Source of the DNA: SCQP01 sp050747745
GTDB lineage: Bacteria > Acidobacteriota > Terriglobia > Terriglobales > SCQP01
Direction of reading: 5' to 3'
Length of the DNA stretch: 64,000 nt
Assembly (NCBI GenBank): GCA_050747745.1
Contig: JBOGKM010000086.1
Location: forward strand, 62,001 to 126,000
Shown here: piece after piece, positions 32,617 to 41,604 of the stretch
Layout of the letters: each line of letters opens with the position of its first letter
How positions within the stretch are numbered: position 1 is the first letter of the stretch
The notes under the pieces: model-generated
Database searches by the model: none
Told to the model about the DNA's origin: nothing
The model's input: only the letters and a program-made list of their open reading frames with translations
Translations under genes and position numbers: made by a program

Positions 32617-35028
32617 TTATTCGTGGCGCAGGATTTCAGCGGTGGCAATGCGGGCGGCACGGAGGGCGGGGATTGCGCCTGCGGCCAGGGAGACGAAGCA
32701 TACGCAGGCAACCGCCGTGGCCCACAGGCCCAAATCGAGCGGACTGATGCCATAGAGCACGCTGCCAAGGAGCGCCTTTTCCATCGGGCTCAGCATCAGA
32801 GCCAGTCCCGCCGCCGCCGCCAGAAGGAGCGCCATGCGGGCGAGGACGGTGCGAGCCATCGCTTGCGGGCTCGCGCCCAGTGCCAGGCGGACGGCGATCT
32901 CGTGCCGCCGCGCGTCGACCCAATGAGCCAGCAACCCCAGCACGCCGAGCGCGACCAGCAGCAGAGCCAAGCCGGAAAACATCGCCAGCACCAGCGCGCT
33001 GAAGCGTTGCGGCGCCAGAGCCTTCGCCGCCGCCGCGGTTAAGGTGGTGCTGTCCAGCACCTCCACGCCGCTCACCGGGGCGAGCCTCGCGGCGATGAGA
33101 CCTGCCGGCGCGCGCGCCAGCAAGGTCATCTGCTGCGATGGCTGATGATTGTAGGGCTGCTGCGAAGGCATATAGATTTGGCCAGTGCCAAACGGCTCCT
33201 GGCCCGGGCCGTCCGGAAGTACATCGGCAGCCTCACCGATCACTGTGCGCGGGCGGGTCTCATTTCCAACTCGCATTCGACGGCCGATTGGATTGGCGCT
33301 GCCCCAGAGCGCCTGAGCGACGGCGCGGCTGACGATGATCACCGGAGGCGCGCCTTGCGCGGCGCTCACGGTGAAGCTGCGCCCCCGCAGCAGCGGGATG
33401 CCCAGCAAAGAAAAATAGTCGCCGCTGATATTACTGAAGACGGCCTCGGCAGATCGCCCGGGCGGGCCAGGAGTCGCCCACATGAAAAGCCCAGCGGACT
33501 CGGACAGTAGCGGCGGATTGCTGCTGGCCGCTACCGGTCCTCGCGCAGCCTTATCCGCTGCGCGGCGCGCACTTTGTTCCACTCGGACGCCACGTGCAAC
33601 CGCTGCTTGTAGAAGAGCTTCGCGTCCCGCGCCGCCCGCGGCACGGGCCTTGCGCAGCAGCGGCAACATCGCGGGCAGGGCGGTGTAGGTCACTGTACTC
33701 ACGCCCGCGGGATTGAAGCCCAGGTTCACGCGCGTGAGCTTGCCGTAGCTGGCGAGCAACAGCGTCGCAGACGCGGTCAACACCAGCGCCAGCGTAAGCT
33801 CGGCGACCACCAGCACCGGCCACAGCACCGAAGCCCGCACTTTACCATAAAACGCCGACTGCAGCATTTCCGCGGGCGGGCGCAGCCGCAGCGTGCTCAG
33901 CGCCGGGGGCACGGCGGTTACGATCAGCGCCACCAGAGACAGTCCGGCCAGCGCGCCCCAGTCCTCCCCGCGCGGGTGCAGCAGGTCCAGCCCCAGCATG
34001 CCGGCCGGCGCGCCGCGCCGCAGCGCCGCCATGAGCGCCGCAGCTACACCCGCCGCGGCCAGCGCCGCCGGCACGATCAGCACCAGTACTTCCCAAATCC
34101 ATTGTGCGGCCAGGCGCCGCCGCCGCGCGCCCAGCGCCAACCGCGTAGCCATTTCTTTCTGGTCCGCCAGCGACCGCGCGACCAGCACGCCGCCAACAGC
34201 GAAGCACGCCACCAACCAGAGCACCCCGGCGGCCGCCAGCAGCAGATCCACAGTCGTCCGCGAGCGCTGCGCCCAGTTTTTGACCACCGAGACGGCAAAC
34301 ACCGAACTGATACCGAATTTCTGGCCGGGATGGGCGGCCTCGAGCGCCGCAATTTGACGCTGCATTTCGGCTTCCACCTGGGCGCTTGCCTGCTGCAGGC
34401 TCACTCCCCTCCTCAGGCGCCCGATCAAGCCGCCGTACACGGCCCCGTTCTGCAGCGCCAGATACTTCTGACCAGCGTTGTAGGGGATCCAGACGGAGGT
34501 GCCAGCAGGAAATTCGAACCCTGCCGGCATCACGCCGATGATGGTAAAGCGTACGCCGCCGAGGGAGAGTGCGCGGCCGACCGCGGCGCCGTGGAATCCG
34601 CCGCCGGCCAACCCGCTGCTGATGATCGCCACGCGGTCGCCGCTATCGAGTTCGCCCGCGCTGAATTGGCGTCCGGCACGCGGCACGGTCCCGGCGACAC
34701 CGAAGAAGCCCCGGGTGACAGCGGCGACGTACTCACGCCCGCGCAGCCCACCCGCCGCCAGGGTCAGCGCTCCGGTACCGTATCCAGCCACCGCGGCGAA
34801 GGCCGGCAGCGGAGCGTACGCCGCTACCGTGGCCGGATCGCGGCCAGCGTAGATGTGCACCACGCGCTGCGGCTGCGGCAGGCCAATCGGGTTCACCAGC
34901 ACGCGGTTGGCCAGCGCTAGGATGGCGGTGGCCCCGCCCAGCCCCAGTGCCAGCGCGGCGATCAGAGCCACACTCAGGCCCTTCTGCCGTCCTGCCCGGC
35001 GAATGGCAAAGCTGAGGCCTGCGGTCAT
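32617..35028 (-). CDS. ADOP-family ABC transporter permease
   Basis: An 803-residue permease with two MacB/FtsX modules. The first membrane segment is SVALIAALALGLGGATAIL, the first periplasmic domain follows, and membrane helices resume near residue 265 (LLLAAAGVLWLVACFAVGGV) with the MATRLALGARRRR loop. The second module starts near 410 and ends with three helices and ALRAARIATAEILRHE. An unusual ~45-residue basic Ala/Arg-rich insert in the second periplasmic domain (KARAAGGAGREALLQAAVAR onward) is not seen in the copy at 10993-13389. There is no ATPase or PadR partner nearby. Confidence 0.9.
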   Translation of the reverse strand: MTAGLSFAIRRAGRQKGLSVALIAALALGLGGATAILALANRVLVNPIGLPQPQRVVHIYAGRDPATVAAYAPLPAFAAVAGYGTGALTLAAGGLRGREYVAAVTRGFFGVAGTVPRAGRQFSAGELDSGDRVAIISSGLAGGGFHGAAVGRALSLGGVRFTIIGVMPAGFEFPAGTSVWIPYNAGQKYLALQNGAVYGGLIGRLRRGVSLQQASAQVEAEMQRQIAALEAAHPGQKFGISSVFAVSVVKNWAQRSRTTVDLLLAAAGVLWLVACFAVGGVLVARSLADQKEMATRLALGARRRRLAAQWIWEVLVLIVPAALAAAGVAAALMAALRRGAPAGMLGLDLLHPRGEDWGALAGLSLVALIVTAVPPALSTLRLRPPAEMLQSAFYGKVRASVLWPVLVVAELTLALVLTASATLLLASYGKLTRVNLGFNPAGVSTVTYTALPAMLPLLRKARAAGGAGREALLQAAVARGVRVEQSARRAADKAARGPVAASSNPPLLSESAGLFMWATPGPPGRSAEAVFSNISGDYFSLLGIPLLRGRSFTVSAAQGAPPVIIVSRAVAQALWGSANPIGRRMRVGNETRPRTVIGEAADVLPDGPGQEPFGTGQIYMPSQQPYNHQPSQQMTLLARAPAGLIAARLAPVSGVEVLDSTTLTAAAAKALAPQRFSALVLAMFSGLALLLVALGVLGLLAHWVDARRHEIAVRLALGASPQAMARTVLARMALLLAAAAGLALMLSPMEKALLGSVLYGISPLDLGLWATAVACVCFVSLAAGAIPALRAARIATAEILRHE

Positions 35029-35198
35029 CGCTGCTTGCGCCTGTGCGGGTGCGCCGCCTGCCGCAGCAGTCGCTTCAGATCCGCGGCTGCCTTGACCCGC
35101 GCTTTCCGCATCGCCGCCGGATTAGTCAAGGGGGAAATAATCATATTGGCGGCCCACGCGCACCGGGACGAATTGTGCGGCGGTGCAGAGCCGTTCAT
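35025..35198 (-). CDS. Possible 57-residue basic protein overlapping the permease start
   Basis: A minus-strand frame starts MNGSAPPHNSSRCAWAANMI and ends in a strongly basic tail (LRQAAHPHRRKQR). Its TGA overlaps the permease ATG (ATGA), the position a PadR gene would normally occupy. It has no PadR motif and no recognised family. Only the coupling argues for it, so it may be noncoding upstream sequence. Confidence 0.2.
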   Translation of the reverse strand: MNGSAPPHNSSRCAWAANMIISPLTNPAAMRKARVKAAADLKRLLRQAAHPHRRKQR

Positions 35199-35322
35199 AC
35201 CCAGACAGACTCCGGGCGGGTTGGATTCGTTCTGAAAAATGCAGCCAGGATCGCGGCGGCAGCAACGGCTGGCCCCCCGCCCCATTATGCGCACGGCTTC
35301 CGGGCCGCGCAAGGCGGCGGCT

Positions 35323-36081
35323 TCAGGGTTTCACCGCGGCCAGGAGAACCTCGTCCTTGTCGCGGAGGAGCACGTCGAGAGACTCGAATCCGGCGTTGCG
35401 GAGGGCCGCCATCCAGGCGGATACCGGCATTTCGCCGGCACCAGGCGCACGCGCGATGGGCGAGCGGAGAAAGGGGATGTGGTTGTAGCCGAGAATTTCG
35501 TTGGCGCGATCCCAGAACCGCTGCCAGTTCTCGCGGCAATAACGGCTGGGCTGGCGTGACTTCCACTGCGCGAAGCAGGCGGCGAAGGCAGGCTCGGCTT
35601 CGGATGGCTCGACGGCGATAAAAACACCCCCGGAGCGGAGAAGCCGAAACACGTCCCGGCAAACCTCTTGAATGCGCTGCGCGCCGAGCCAGTGCAAGGT
35701 GTTGGCGGCGGCGGCCACGTCGTAGCCAGGCTGAAGATCCGTACTCCAGGACTCGTCCCACAAATCTCGGACCAGGTGACTGCCGGGGATGGCGGCGCGG
35801 CGGTTGACGGCGGCGCACATTGCCAGCAAGAAGACGTCCCGATCGAGGCAATCTATTTTGGAGCCGCTATAGCGCGCATGCACGGCGCGCCCGGCATCGC
35901 CGGGGCCGCAGCCCAGATCCAGAACGCGGAGCCTTGCGCCTTGGGGAAACGGGAGGGTCGCGGCCAGCAAATCGAGGTCGCGGCCTTTTTCGGCGCCCTG
36001 CTCCGCCTGCCACAAGGCCAGCAGTTCATCGAGAACGGCCGGGCTGAGCCTGGCCTCGATCTTTTCCTGGGCGAGGGGCAT
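35323..36081 (-). CDS. Class I SAM-dependent methyltransferase (cluster member)
   Basis: A 252-residue methyltransferase with motif I RVLDLGCGPGDAGRAV, acidic motif II in KIDCLDRDVFLL, AAAANTLHWLG and post-motif RLLRSGGVFIAVEPS. It starts five bases after the aminotransferase stop, so it is the last clear gene of the minus-strand fatty-acid/aminocyclitol-like operon. It may O- or N-methylate the cluster product. The C-terminal half (RENWQRFWDRANEILGYNHI) does not identify a substrate. Confidence 0.82.
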   Translation of the reverse strand: MPLAQEKIEARLSPAVLDELLALWQAEQGAEKGRDLDLLAATLPFPQGARLRVLDLGCGPGDAGRAVHARYSGSKIDCLDRDVFLLAMCAAVNRRAAIPGSHLVRDLWDESWSTDLQPGYDVAAAANTLHWLGAQRIQEVCRDVFRLLRSGGVFIAVEPSEAEPAFAACFAQWKSRQPSRYCRENWQRFWDRANEILGYNHIPFLRSPIARAPGAGEMPVSAWMAALRNAGFESLDVLLRDKDEVLLAAVKP

Positions 36082-36086
36082 CGAGC

Positions 36087-37340
36087 TTACAAGCGTGACG
36101 CGCCCTGAGCGACCTTGCGAATCGCTTCACCGTAGGCGTGCATGAGCGCTTCCGGCTGGGCGTAGATCGGGAACTCGTCGTTGGTCAGGCAGAACGAGTT
36201 GGCGAACATGGCCACGGTGTTGGGGTAATTGTCCGCGCGGTCGCTGGGGTTGCGCGCCTGGATCATGGGGTGGGCGCACAGTGGCGCCGAACCCCACAGA
36301 TCCACATCCACGCCCTCGGCGGCGAGCGCCCGCATGAAGGCGTCGCGCAGGGCGGCGCCGCGCAGTTTGGTGTCGAGTTCCTCGGGTGCCAGCCTAATGC
36401 GGTACTTGTGGTAGACAGAAACGCAGTCCTTGGGGATATACGGCGCTTTCACGCCGGGCAGATCGCGCAAGTAGCCATCCAGGATGGCGGCGTTGTGCTG
36501 CCCCGTGGCGTTGACCTGCTTCAGCCGCGCGAGCTGGCTGCGGCCGAAGGCGCTGGGCAGCTCCTGCGTACGGTAATTCCAGGCGAGCAGGTGCTGAAAT
36601 TCCATGGTGCGGTCGCTCGCGGGCAGAACTTCGCCGACTTGCTTGAGCCAATTGCCGCGGAAGTAAACTTCGTCCTCATTGGTGACCATGAAGCCGCCCT
36701 CGCCCACCGCGAAGTTCTTGGTGCCGTTGACGCTGAAGCCGGCGGCGGCGCCGAACGTACCGGCGGCGCGGCCCTGGTAGGTGGCGCCGGGCGCCTGGCA
36801 GGCATCCTCGGTTAGGATCAGGTTGTGTTTGCGGGCGATCGCCAGGATGGGACCGAAATCGGCGCACAGGCCGTGGATATCCACCACCATGAGGGCACGC
36901 GTGCGGGGCGTGATTTTGGCTTCGATCTGTGCGGGGTCGAGATTGAAGGTGCGTGGATCAATATCGACGAAGACGGGTTTGGCGCCCGCGTGGAGAATGG
37001 CCGCGGGCGTAGCCAGAAACGAAAATGCGGAAGTGATGACCTCGTCGCCGGATTCGACGCCGGCGGCGACCAGCGCCATATGCAGGCCGGCGGTGCCGCC
37101 GTTGACCGCGAGCGCATGGCGTACGCCGAGGAAGGCGGCGAACTCCTGTTCCAGCGCTGACTGTTCGGGCGCGTAGAGGCCTTCGGGGCGGGTCTGCGCC
37201 CATAGAATTTTGCGATCGATCACGCGCAACACCGCGGCGCGGTCGGCTTCGGTCACGATCGGCCAGGAAATTTTGGGCAAAGAGGCTGCCACCGCCGGCT
37301 CGCCGCCATGGACAGCCAGTTCCGTCACAAATGCTTTCAT
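36087..37340 (-). CDS. DegT/DnrJ/EryC1/StrS-family PLP aminotransferase
   Basis: A 417-residue fold-type I enzyme that normally aminates keto-sugars or keto-cyclitols. It has FSFLATPAAILHAGAKPVFV, Asp179 and Gln182 in LTEDACQAPGA and Schiff-base Lys208 in FSVNGTKNFAVGEGG. The HGGEPAV opening and length are like the StsC/AHBA-synthase side of the family, which includes scyllo-inosose aminotransferases; this is suggestive only. GAGG precedes the ATG. It lies downstream of a PaaK/LuxE-like ligase and belongs to the same operon as a myo-inositol-1-phosphate synthase, so an aminocyclitol product is a reasonable hypothesis. Confidence 0.9.
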   Translation of the reverse strand: MKAFVTELAVHGGEPAVAASLPKISWPIVTEADRAAVLRVIDRKILWAQTRPEGLYAPEQSALEQEFAAFLGVRHALAVNGGTAGLHMALVAAGVESGDEVITSAFSFLATPAAILHAGAKPVFVDIDPRTFNLDPAQIEAKITPRTRALMVVDIHGLCADFGPILAIARKHNLILTEDACQAPGATYQGRAAGTFGAAAGFSVNGTKNFAVGEGGFMVTNEDEVYFRGNWLKQVGEVLPASDRTMEFQHLLAWNYRTQELPSAFGRSQLARLKQVNATGQHNAAILDGYLRDLPGVKAPYIPKDCVSVYHKYRIRLAPEELDTKLRGAALRDAFMRALAAEGVDVDLWGSAPLCAHPMIQARNPSDRADNYPNTVAMFANSFCLTNDEFPIYAQPEALMHAYGEAIRKVAQGASRL

Positions 37341-37362
37341 TCCTCAAATCCTTTCGCTGGAG

Positions 37363-38700
37363 TTAATCGCCCCAGGCCTGTGCCCGGGCGTCAATGAGCC
37401 GCCGCAGCTTGCGTCCGCCGCTGAGCGTGCGGGGCGGATGGAAACGGAAATCAAACTCAAAAAATTTCTTGGTGTAGTAGCGCCAACAGTCGGGAAAGCG
37501 CTCCTGGATGTTGCGGAACAGTTGCTCCTGCACCGCCTGCGCATCGCCGCCGGGCCGCAGTTCCATGTTGAATTCAATGCGGTCGTCGCGATCGCCGCGG
37601 CGTACGATGACCTGCCAGTCGTCGGTGATTTGAGGGATATCGCGCAGCATCTCCTCGAACCAGTAGGGGCTGATGTTGCCCATCGAGCAGTTGATGAGCT
37701 CATCGCTGCGGCCGACGATTTTGGCGATGCGCGGGGTGAACCGCAGCAGGCAGTTGCACGTGCCGTCCGTGGCCCAACGGGTGATGTCGGCGGAGCGGTA
37801 ACGCAGCAGCGGCATGACGGTGCGGTTGAGGGTGGAATAGGTGAGCTCGCCGTAGCCTTCCTCGTTGGCGCTGCTGATTTCGCTCACCAGGCTCAGGTGG
37901 CTCAGATGATAACCACCTTTGTCGGGGCATTCGATGCCGTTGCAGCCGAACGCCTCGGTCTGGCCATAGCTGAGATAGACTTTGGCGTTCCAAACCGATT
38001 CGATGTATTTACGGGTGCGCTCGCTCAGGTTCTCGCCGCCCAGCAGCAGAAACTTGACCGGCCAGACGCCGTCCTGTTCGGCGACCTCGGTCACCCGCAC
38101 CAGGTGGGTGGGCACGCCCATGATCACTGTCGGTTTGTAGCCGCGGATGCGCTCGTAAAACTCGCGCGGCTCGACGAAGGCGCCGATGACGTGGAACGAA
38201 CCCATGGCCTGCACCGTGTAATAGGCGGTAAACGGAGCGTTCCAGAAGGAGTAATCGAAACCATCAGCGACCACGTCGTCTGGACGCAGGCCCAGGTTCC
38301 ACATTCCTACCGCGCCGTCGCGGCCGTACTCCATCATCTCGGCATAGGAGAAGTAGACGCGTTTGTTGACGCCGAGCGTGGTGCCGGTGGTTTCAAAGCC
38401 GAATTCGGGGCGGTCACAGAGAAAATCCTCAATCGGCCGCTGGCGCAGGTCATCGGAGGTGGTGTAGAAATCGCCCAGATCGGCGTGGCTATGGACCTTG
38501 CTCCAGTCAATGCCGCACTCGCGGAATTTTTCCTGGTAGAACTTCGAGCGCTTCGCCAAATGGCTGACCAGATGGCGGAATTTGGCGTGCTGGAGGGTGT
38601 TAATGGTGCGGGGAGAAAGATGGCGGGCGATGCGCACCCGGCTGGAGGTGGAGCGCAGGAAATGATGATCAAAGAAGCCGAAGAGAGTATCGATGTTCAT
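37363..38700 (-). CDS. PaaK/LuxE-like adenylate-forming ligase A
   Basis: A 445-residue member of the ANL superfamily (phenylacetate-CoA ligase/CapK/LuxE branch). The ATP motif is ETTGTTLGVNKR, adenine motif A5 is VYLSYGQTEAFG, the ribose-binding Asp lies in SADITRWA, hinge motif A8 is IVGRSDELI and the probable catalytic Lys is in SGGRKLRRLID near the end. Such enzymes activate a carboxylic acid as acyl-AMP, then pass it to CoA, a carrier protein or another acceptor. It shares long identical blocks with the ligase at 47524-48909. Its ATG overlaps the ketosynthase A stop (ATGA). Confidence 0.85.
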   Translation of the reverse strand: MNIDTLFGFFDHHFLRSTSSRVRIARHLSPRTINTLQHAKFRHLVSHLAKRSKFYQEKFRECGIDWSKVHSHADLGDFYTTSDDLRQRPIEDFLCDRPEFGFETTGTTLGVNKRVYFSYAEMMEYGRDGAVGMWNLGLRPDDVVADGFDYSFWNAPFTAYYTVQAMGSFHVIGAFVEPREFYERIRGYKPTVIMGVPTHLVRVTEVAEQDGVWPVKFLLLGGENLSERTRKYIESVWNAKVYLSYGQTEAFGCNGIECPDKGGYHLSHLSLVSEISSANEEGYGELTYSTLNRTVMPLLRYRSADITRWATDGTCNCLLRFTPRIAKIVGRSDELINCSMGNISPYWFEEMLRDIPQITDDWQVIVRRGDRDDRIEFNMELRPGGDAQAVQEQLFRNIQERFPDCWRYYTKKFFEFDFRFHPPRTLSGGRKLRRLIDARAQAWGD

Positions 38701-39959
38701 GGTTCACTTGCCGCGCGGCGCAGGATGAGGCTGGAGTTCTGGCCGCCAAAACCGAACCCGTTGGACATGGCGGTTGCCAGCCGCGCGTGCTGGCCGGCGC
38801 GGGTAATCAGCTGCAGCCGGCAGTCGGGGTCGGGATGAGCGTGGTTGAGATTGGGCGGAAGCAACTGCTCCTGCAGCGCGATGAGGCTGAAGACCGCCTC
38901 GACGGCAGAGGCGGCAATCAGCAGGTGGCCGGTCATGGCCTTAGTCGAGCTCACCGGGAGCTGATCGGTGCCGTCGCCCCAGATGTTCCAAATGGCGGCG
39001 GCCTCGGCCTGATCGTTGAGCACGGTGCCGGTGCCGTGGGCGTTGAGGTAGTCAATCTCGCGTGGCTCCAGGCCGGCGTCGGCCAGGGCAGCCTGGATGG
39101 CCAGCACTGCACCGCGGCCCTGGGGATGGCACTTGGTCAGTCCAAATGCATCCATGGAGCTGCCGTAGCCGGCCAGCTCGGCCAGCACGGTGGCGCCGCG
39201 GCGGCGGGCATGGTCGGCCGATTCCAGCACCAGCGCCGCGGCGCCCTCGCCCACCACAAAGCCGGAGCGCTTGCGGTCGAAGGGACGGCAGGCGGTGGCG
39301 GCGGGTTCGCGCGACAGCGCCGACAGCATCTCATACTCGAGCATGCTGAGCGGATGCACCTGGGAATCGGTGCCGCCGACGATGACCACTTCCGCCTCGC
39401 CGCGTTCGATGAGGCGCTTGCCCATGCCGATGGCATCGTTGCCGCTGGCGCAAGCGGTGTAGCAGGAGTAGCGCGGTCCGGCGGCCTGCGCCTGCGCCGC
39501 CAGCCGTTCCAGCACGGCGCTGATGTCGTAGTATTCCCGATGCTGCTCGAGCTCGGGGAAATGGCGCAGCAAATTGGCGGGATCGAGCTGTTCGACTCCC
39601 AAGGCGGTGGCATCCTGGGCGCAGCGCGCGGCGAGCGGTTCCAACTCGAGCGTGGCCTTGCCGATGGCGAACGAGACTGCGCGAGCGGGGTCGGGGCCTT
39701 CCGCCGGCGGCAGTTGCGCCGCCGCCATCGCTTCCGCGATCGCCAGCCGCGCCATCGCGTCCATGCGCGGGGCGCCCCGCGGGACCGCGGCGTCGCGCAC
39801 CTCGCCGGCGCAACTGATGGGAAATCCCTGGGCAGGGAAGGCGGAAATGGGCCCAATGCCGTTGACGCCCTGCTCCAGCGCAGCCCGCGTGGCGGCCATG
39901 CCCCGGCCCAGCGGTGACACGATCCCCGCGCCAGTAATGACGCAAGCCGAGGCCGTCAC
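38697..39959 (-). CDS. Ketosynthase A (active beta-ketoacyl-ACP synthase)
   Basis: A 420-residue thiolase-fold condensing enzyme with a GTG start that overlaps the upstream stop (GTGA). The full triad is present: Cys170 in YTACASGND, His308 in NAHGTGTVLND and His345 in STKAMTGHLLIAAS, with Lys340. This predicts Claisen condensation of acyl and malonyl-ACP units. A longer frame to 40286 exists but only antisense-like sequence precedes the GTG. It is coupled to the truncated ketosynthase B immediately upstream, a likely partner. Confidence 0.9.
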   Translation of the reverse strand: MTASACVITGAGIVSPLGRGMAATRAALEQGVNGIGPISAFPAQGFPISCAGEVRDAAVPRGAPRMDAMARLAIAEAMAAAQLPPAEGPDPARAVSFAIGKATLELEPLAARCAQDATALGVEQLDPANLLRHFPELEQHREYYDISAVLERLAAQAQAAGPRYSCYTACASGNDAIGMGKRLIERGEAEVVIVGGTDSQVHPLSMLEYEMLSALSREPAATACRPFDRKRSGFVVGEGAAALVLESADHARRRGATVLAELAGYGSSMDAFGLTKCHPQGRGAVLAIQAALADAGLEPREIDYLNAHGTGTVLNDQAEAAAIWNIWGDGTDQLPVSSTKAMTGHLLIAASAVEAVFSLIALQEQLLPPNLNHAHPDPDCRLQLITRAGQHARLATAMSNGFGFGGQNSSLILRRAASEP

Positions 39960-40831
39960 CGGTGCGCCTCCAGCAGCGCCGGAGCGGCGACGGCGGTGCG
40001 GGCCAGCTCGGCCAGCTCGATGCAGCCTCCCCCAGCCAGGCGCAGCAGCGCCGCGATCAGTTCCGGCGCCGGTTCGAATCCGGTCGGAGCTGGGGGCAGC
40101 GCTGCCGAGCTGTAGCTGACTTCCGCCAATACCGTCGCGCCGCGCCGGTGCGCCCTCTGCCAATCTTCCAGCACCACGGCGCCGCTGATTTCCGGCCATT
40201 GCGTCGAGGTGTAGGACTGCTCGGGCGAGCTGGCGGACTGGGCCAACATGAGATCGGCGCGGCCTTGGGCCACCGTCCACCAGCATTCGCTCAGCGCCTG
40301 CATGCCCGCCCCAGCGCCGGAGGTAAACGAAAAGCCCGGCCCTTGCAGGCCCAGCAGCAGCGAGGTGTGGCCGACGGCCATGTTGGCCAGCAGCGCCAGA
40401 CGGCGGAACGGATGCAACTCGCGCGCCCCCAGCTCGGCGAAGCGCGCCCAGCCATCGGGCCCGCAGCCCATGTGCGGCGCGACGGCGGCGAGAACGCGCA
40501 ACAGGTCGGGGGTAACCGGGGAAATATCGGCCAGTGCCGTGGCCAAACCCGCTCGTTCCGGCGCCACGCCCATGGCTTGTACTCCGCCCTCGGCGGGCAT
40601 GCCCGCCGCTTCCATGGCCATCACCGCCGCTGCGGTGACCAGTTGGAACGTGCGATGCATGGTGCGCAGGCGGCGGGGATTGCGGATGAAGGCGGCAGGA
40701 TTAAAATCGGGCACCAGACCGGCTTGGCTGGAATGGGAGGCGGCCCACTGCTGCAGCGCGGCCACACCCGTGCCGCCGGGGGAAAACGCGCCCAGGCCGG
40801 TGACAGCAACCCGGCGGAGAGGGGCGCTCAT
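39956..40831 (-). CDS. Truncated ketosynthase B without active-site Cys (chain-length-factor-like)
   Basis: A 291-residue protein with the N-terminal ketosynthase half: RRVAVTGLGAFSPGG at the start and LQGPGFSFTSGAGAGMQALS where the nucleophile elbow belongs. Aligned from the Gly-Pro, the active Cys is Ala173. It ends before both catalytic His motifs. This matches the short ketosynthase-N family (PF13723-type) found as chain-length-factor-like partners in aryl-polyene systems. Starts and stops overlap by four bases with FabG upstream and ketosynthase A downstream, so it is not a random remnant. It probably forms a heterodimer with ketosynthase A. Confidence 0.8.
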   Translation of the reverse strand: MSAPLRRVAVTGLGAFSPGGTGVAALQQWAASHSSQAGLVPDFNPAAFIRNPRRLRTMHRTFQLVTAAAVMAMEAAGMPAEGGVQAMGVAPERAGLATALADISPVTPDLLRVLAAVAPHMGCGPDGWARFAELGARELHPFRRLALLANMAVGHTSLLLGLQGPGFSFTSGAGAGMQALSECWWTVAQGRADLMLAQSASSPEQSYTSTQWPEISGAVVLEDWQRAHRRGATVLAEVSYSSAALPPAPTGFEPAPELIAALLRLAGGGCIELAELARTAVAAPALLEAHR

Positions 40832-41604
40832 GCGCGCAGTCCTCCGTCCACGTTGAGGATGTGGCCGGTGATGTAGGCGGCATCGGGGGAGAGCAAAAAC
40901 GCCACCGCGGCGGCGACTTCGTCGGGATGGCCGTAGCGGCGGAGCGCGATGGCGGCCAAAATTTGTTCACCCGCCAGTGCCCGCACCTGGGCGCTCATTT
41001 CGGTTTCGATCATGCCCGGCGCAACCGCGTTTACGGTGATGTTGCGCGGCGCCAGCTCTTGCGCCAGCGCCTTGGTCAGGGCGTTGACACCGCCCTTGGA
41101 GGCCGCGTAGTTCACTTGGCCGCGGTTGGGGCGATCGCCGGAGCTGGAGGAAAGATTGACGATGCGTCCGTGGCGCTGACGCACCATGAGCTTGGCCGCG
41201 GCCTGGCAGCAATGAAACATGCCGCCGAGGTTGGTGGCCAGCACCTGGTTCCATTCCTGCTCGCCCATGCCCAGCAACAGGTTATCGCGCACAATGCCCG
41301 CGTTATTGATCAGGGCGTCGAGGCGGCCGAGTTTTTGGTGGGCGCCCGCGACCAGTTCGTGCGCGGCGGCGGCATCGGCCACGTCGCCGGCGAGGGCCCA
41401 GGCCAGCCCGCCGCGGGCGGTAATCTCCTCCACCACGTGTTCGGCGGCCGTGGCGTCGGCCCGGTAGTTGATAGCCACGTGCGCGCCTTCGGCGGCGAGG
41501 CGCATGGCGATAGCGCGGCCGATGCCGCGGCTGGCGCCGGTGATCAGCACAACCTGACCTTGCAGACGGTCAGGCACGGGCGCGGGGGTGCTGCTTTCAG
41601 GCAA
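40828..41604 (-). CDS. fabG: FabG-type 3-oxoacyl-ACP reductase
   Basis: About 258 residues of the short-chain dehydrogenase fold. The NADP-binding motif is TGASRGIGRAIA, followed by NNAG, catalytic Ser in LSSSSGD, Tyr166 and Lys170 in NYAASKGG and the C-terminal HILNVDGGLRA. It should reduce the beta-keto group formed by the cluster ketosynthases. The start is uncertain: TTG at 41604 overlaps the upstream stop and is my choice, while GTG at 41577 would remove nine residues. Its stop overlaps the ketosynthase B start (ATGA). Confidence 0.88.
   Translation of the reverse strand: MPESSTPAPVPDRLQGQVVLITGASRGIGRAIAMRLAAEGAHVAINYRADATAAEHVVEEITARGGLAWALAGDVADAAAAHELVAGAHQKLGRLDALINNAGIVRDNLLLGMGEQEWNQVLATNLGGMFHCCQAAAKLMVRQRHGRIVNLSSSSGDRPNRGQVNYAASKGGVNALTKALAQELAPRNITVNAVAPGMIETEMSAQVRALAGEQILAAIALRRYGHPDEVAAAVAFLLSPDAAYITGHILNVDGGLRA

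Noticed and set aside
40070..40090. TTCGAATCC string resembling a tRNA T-loop
   Set aside because: It lies within a ketosynthase gene and no cloverleaf can be built around it; no tRNA was found anywhere in the window.
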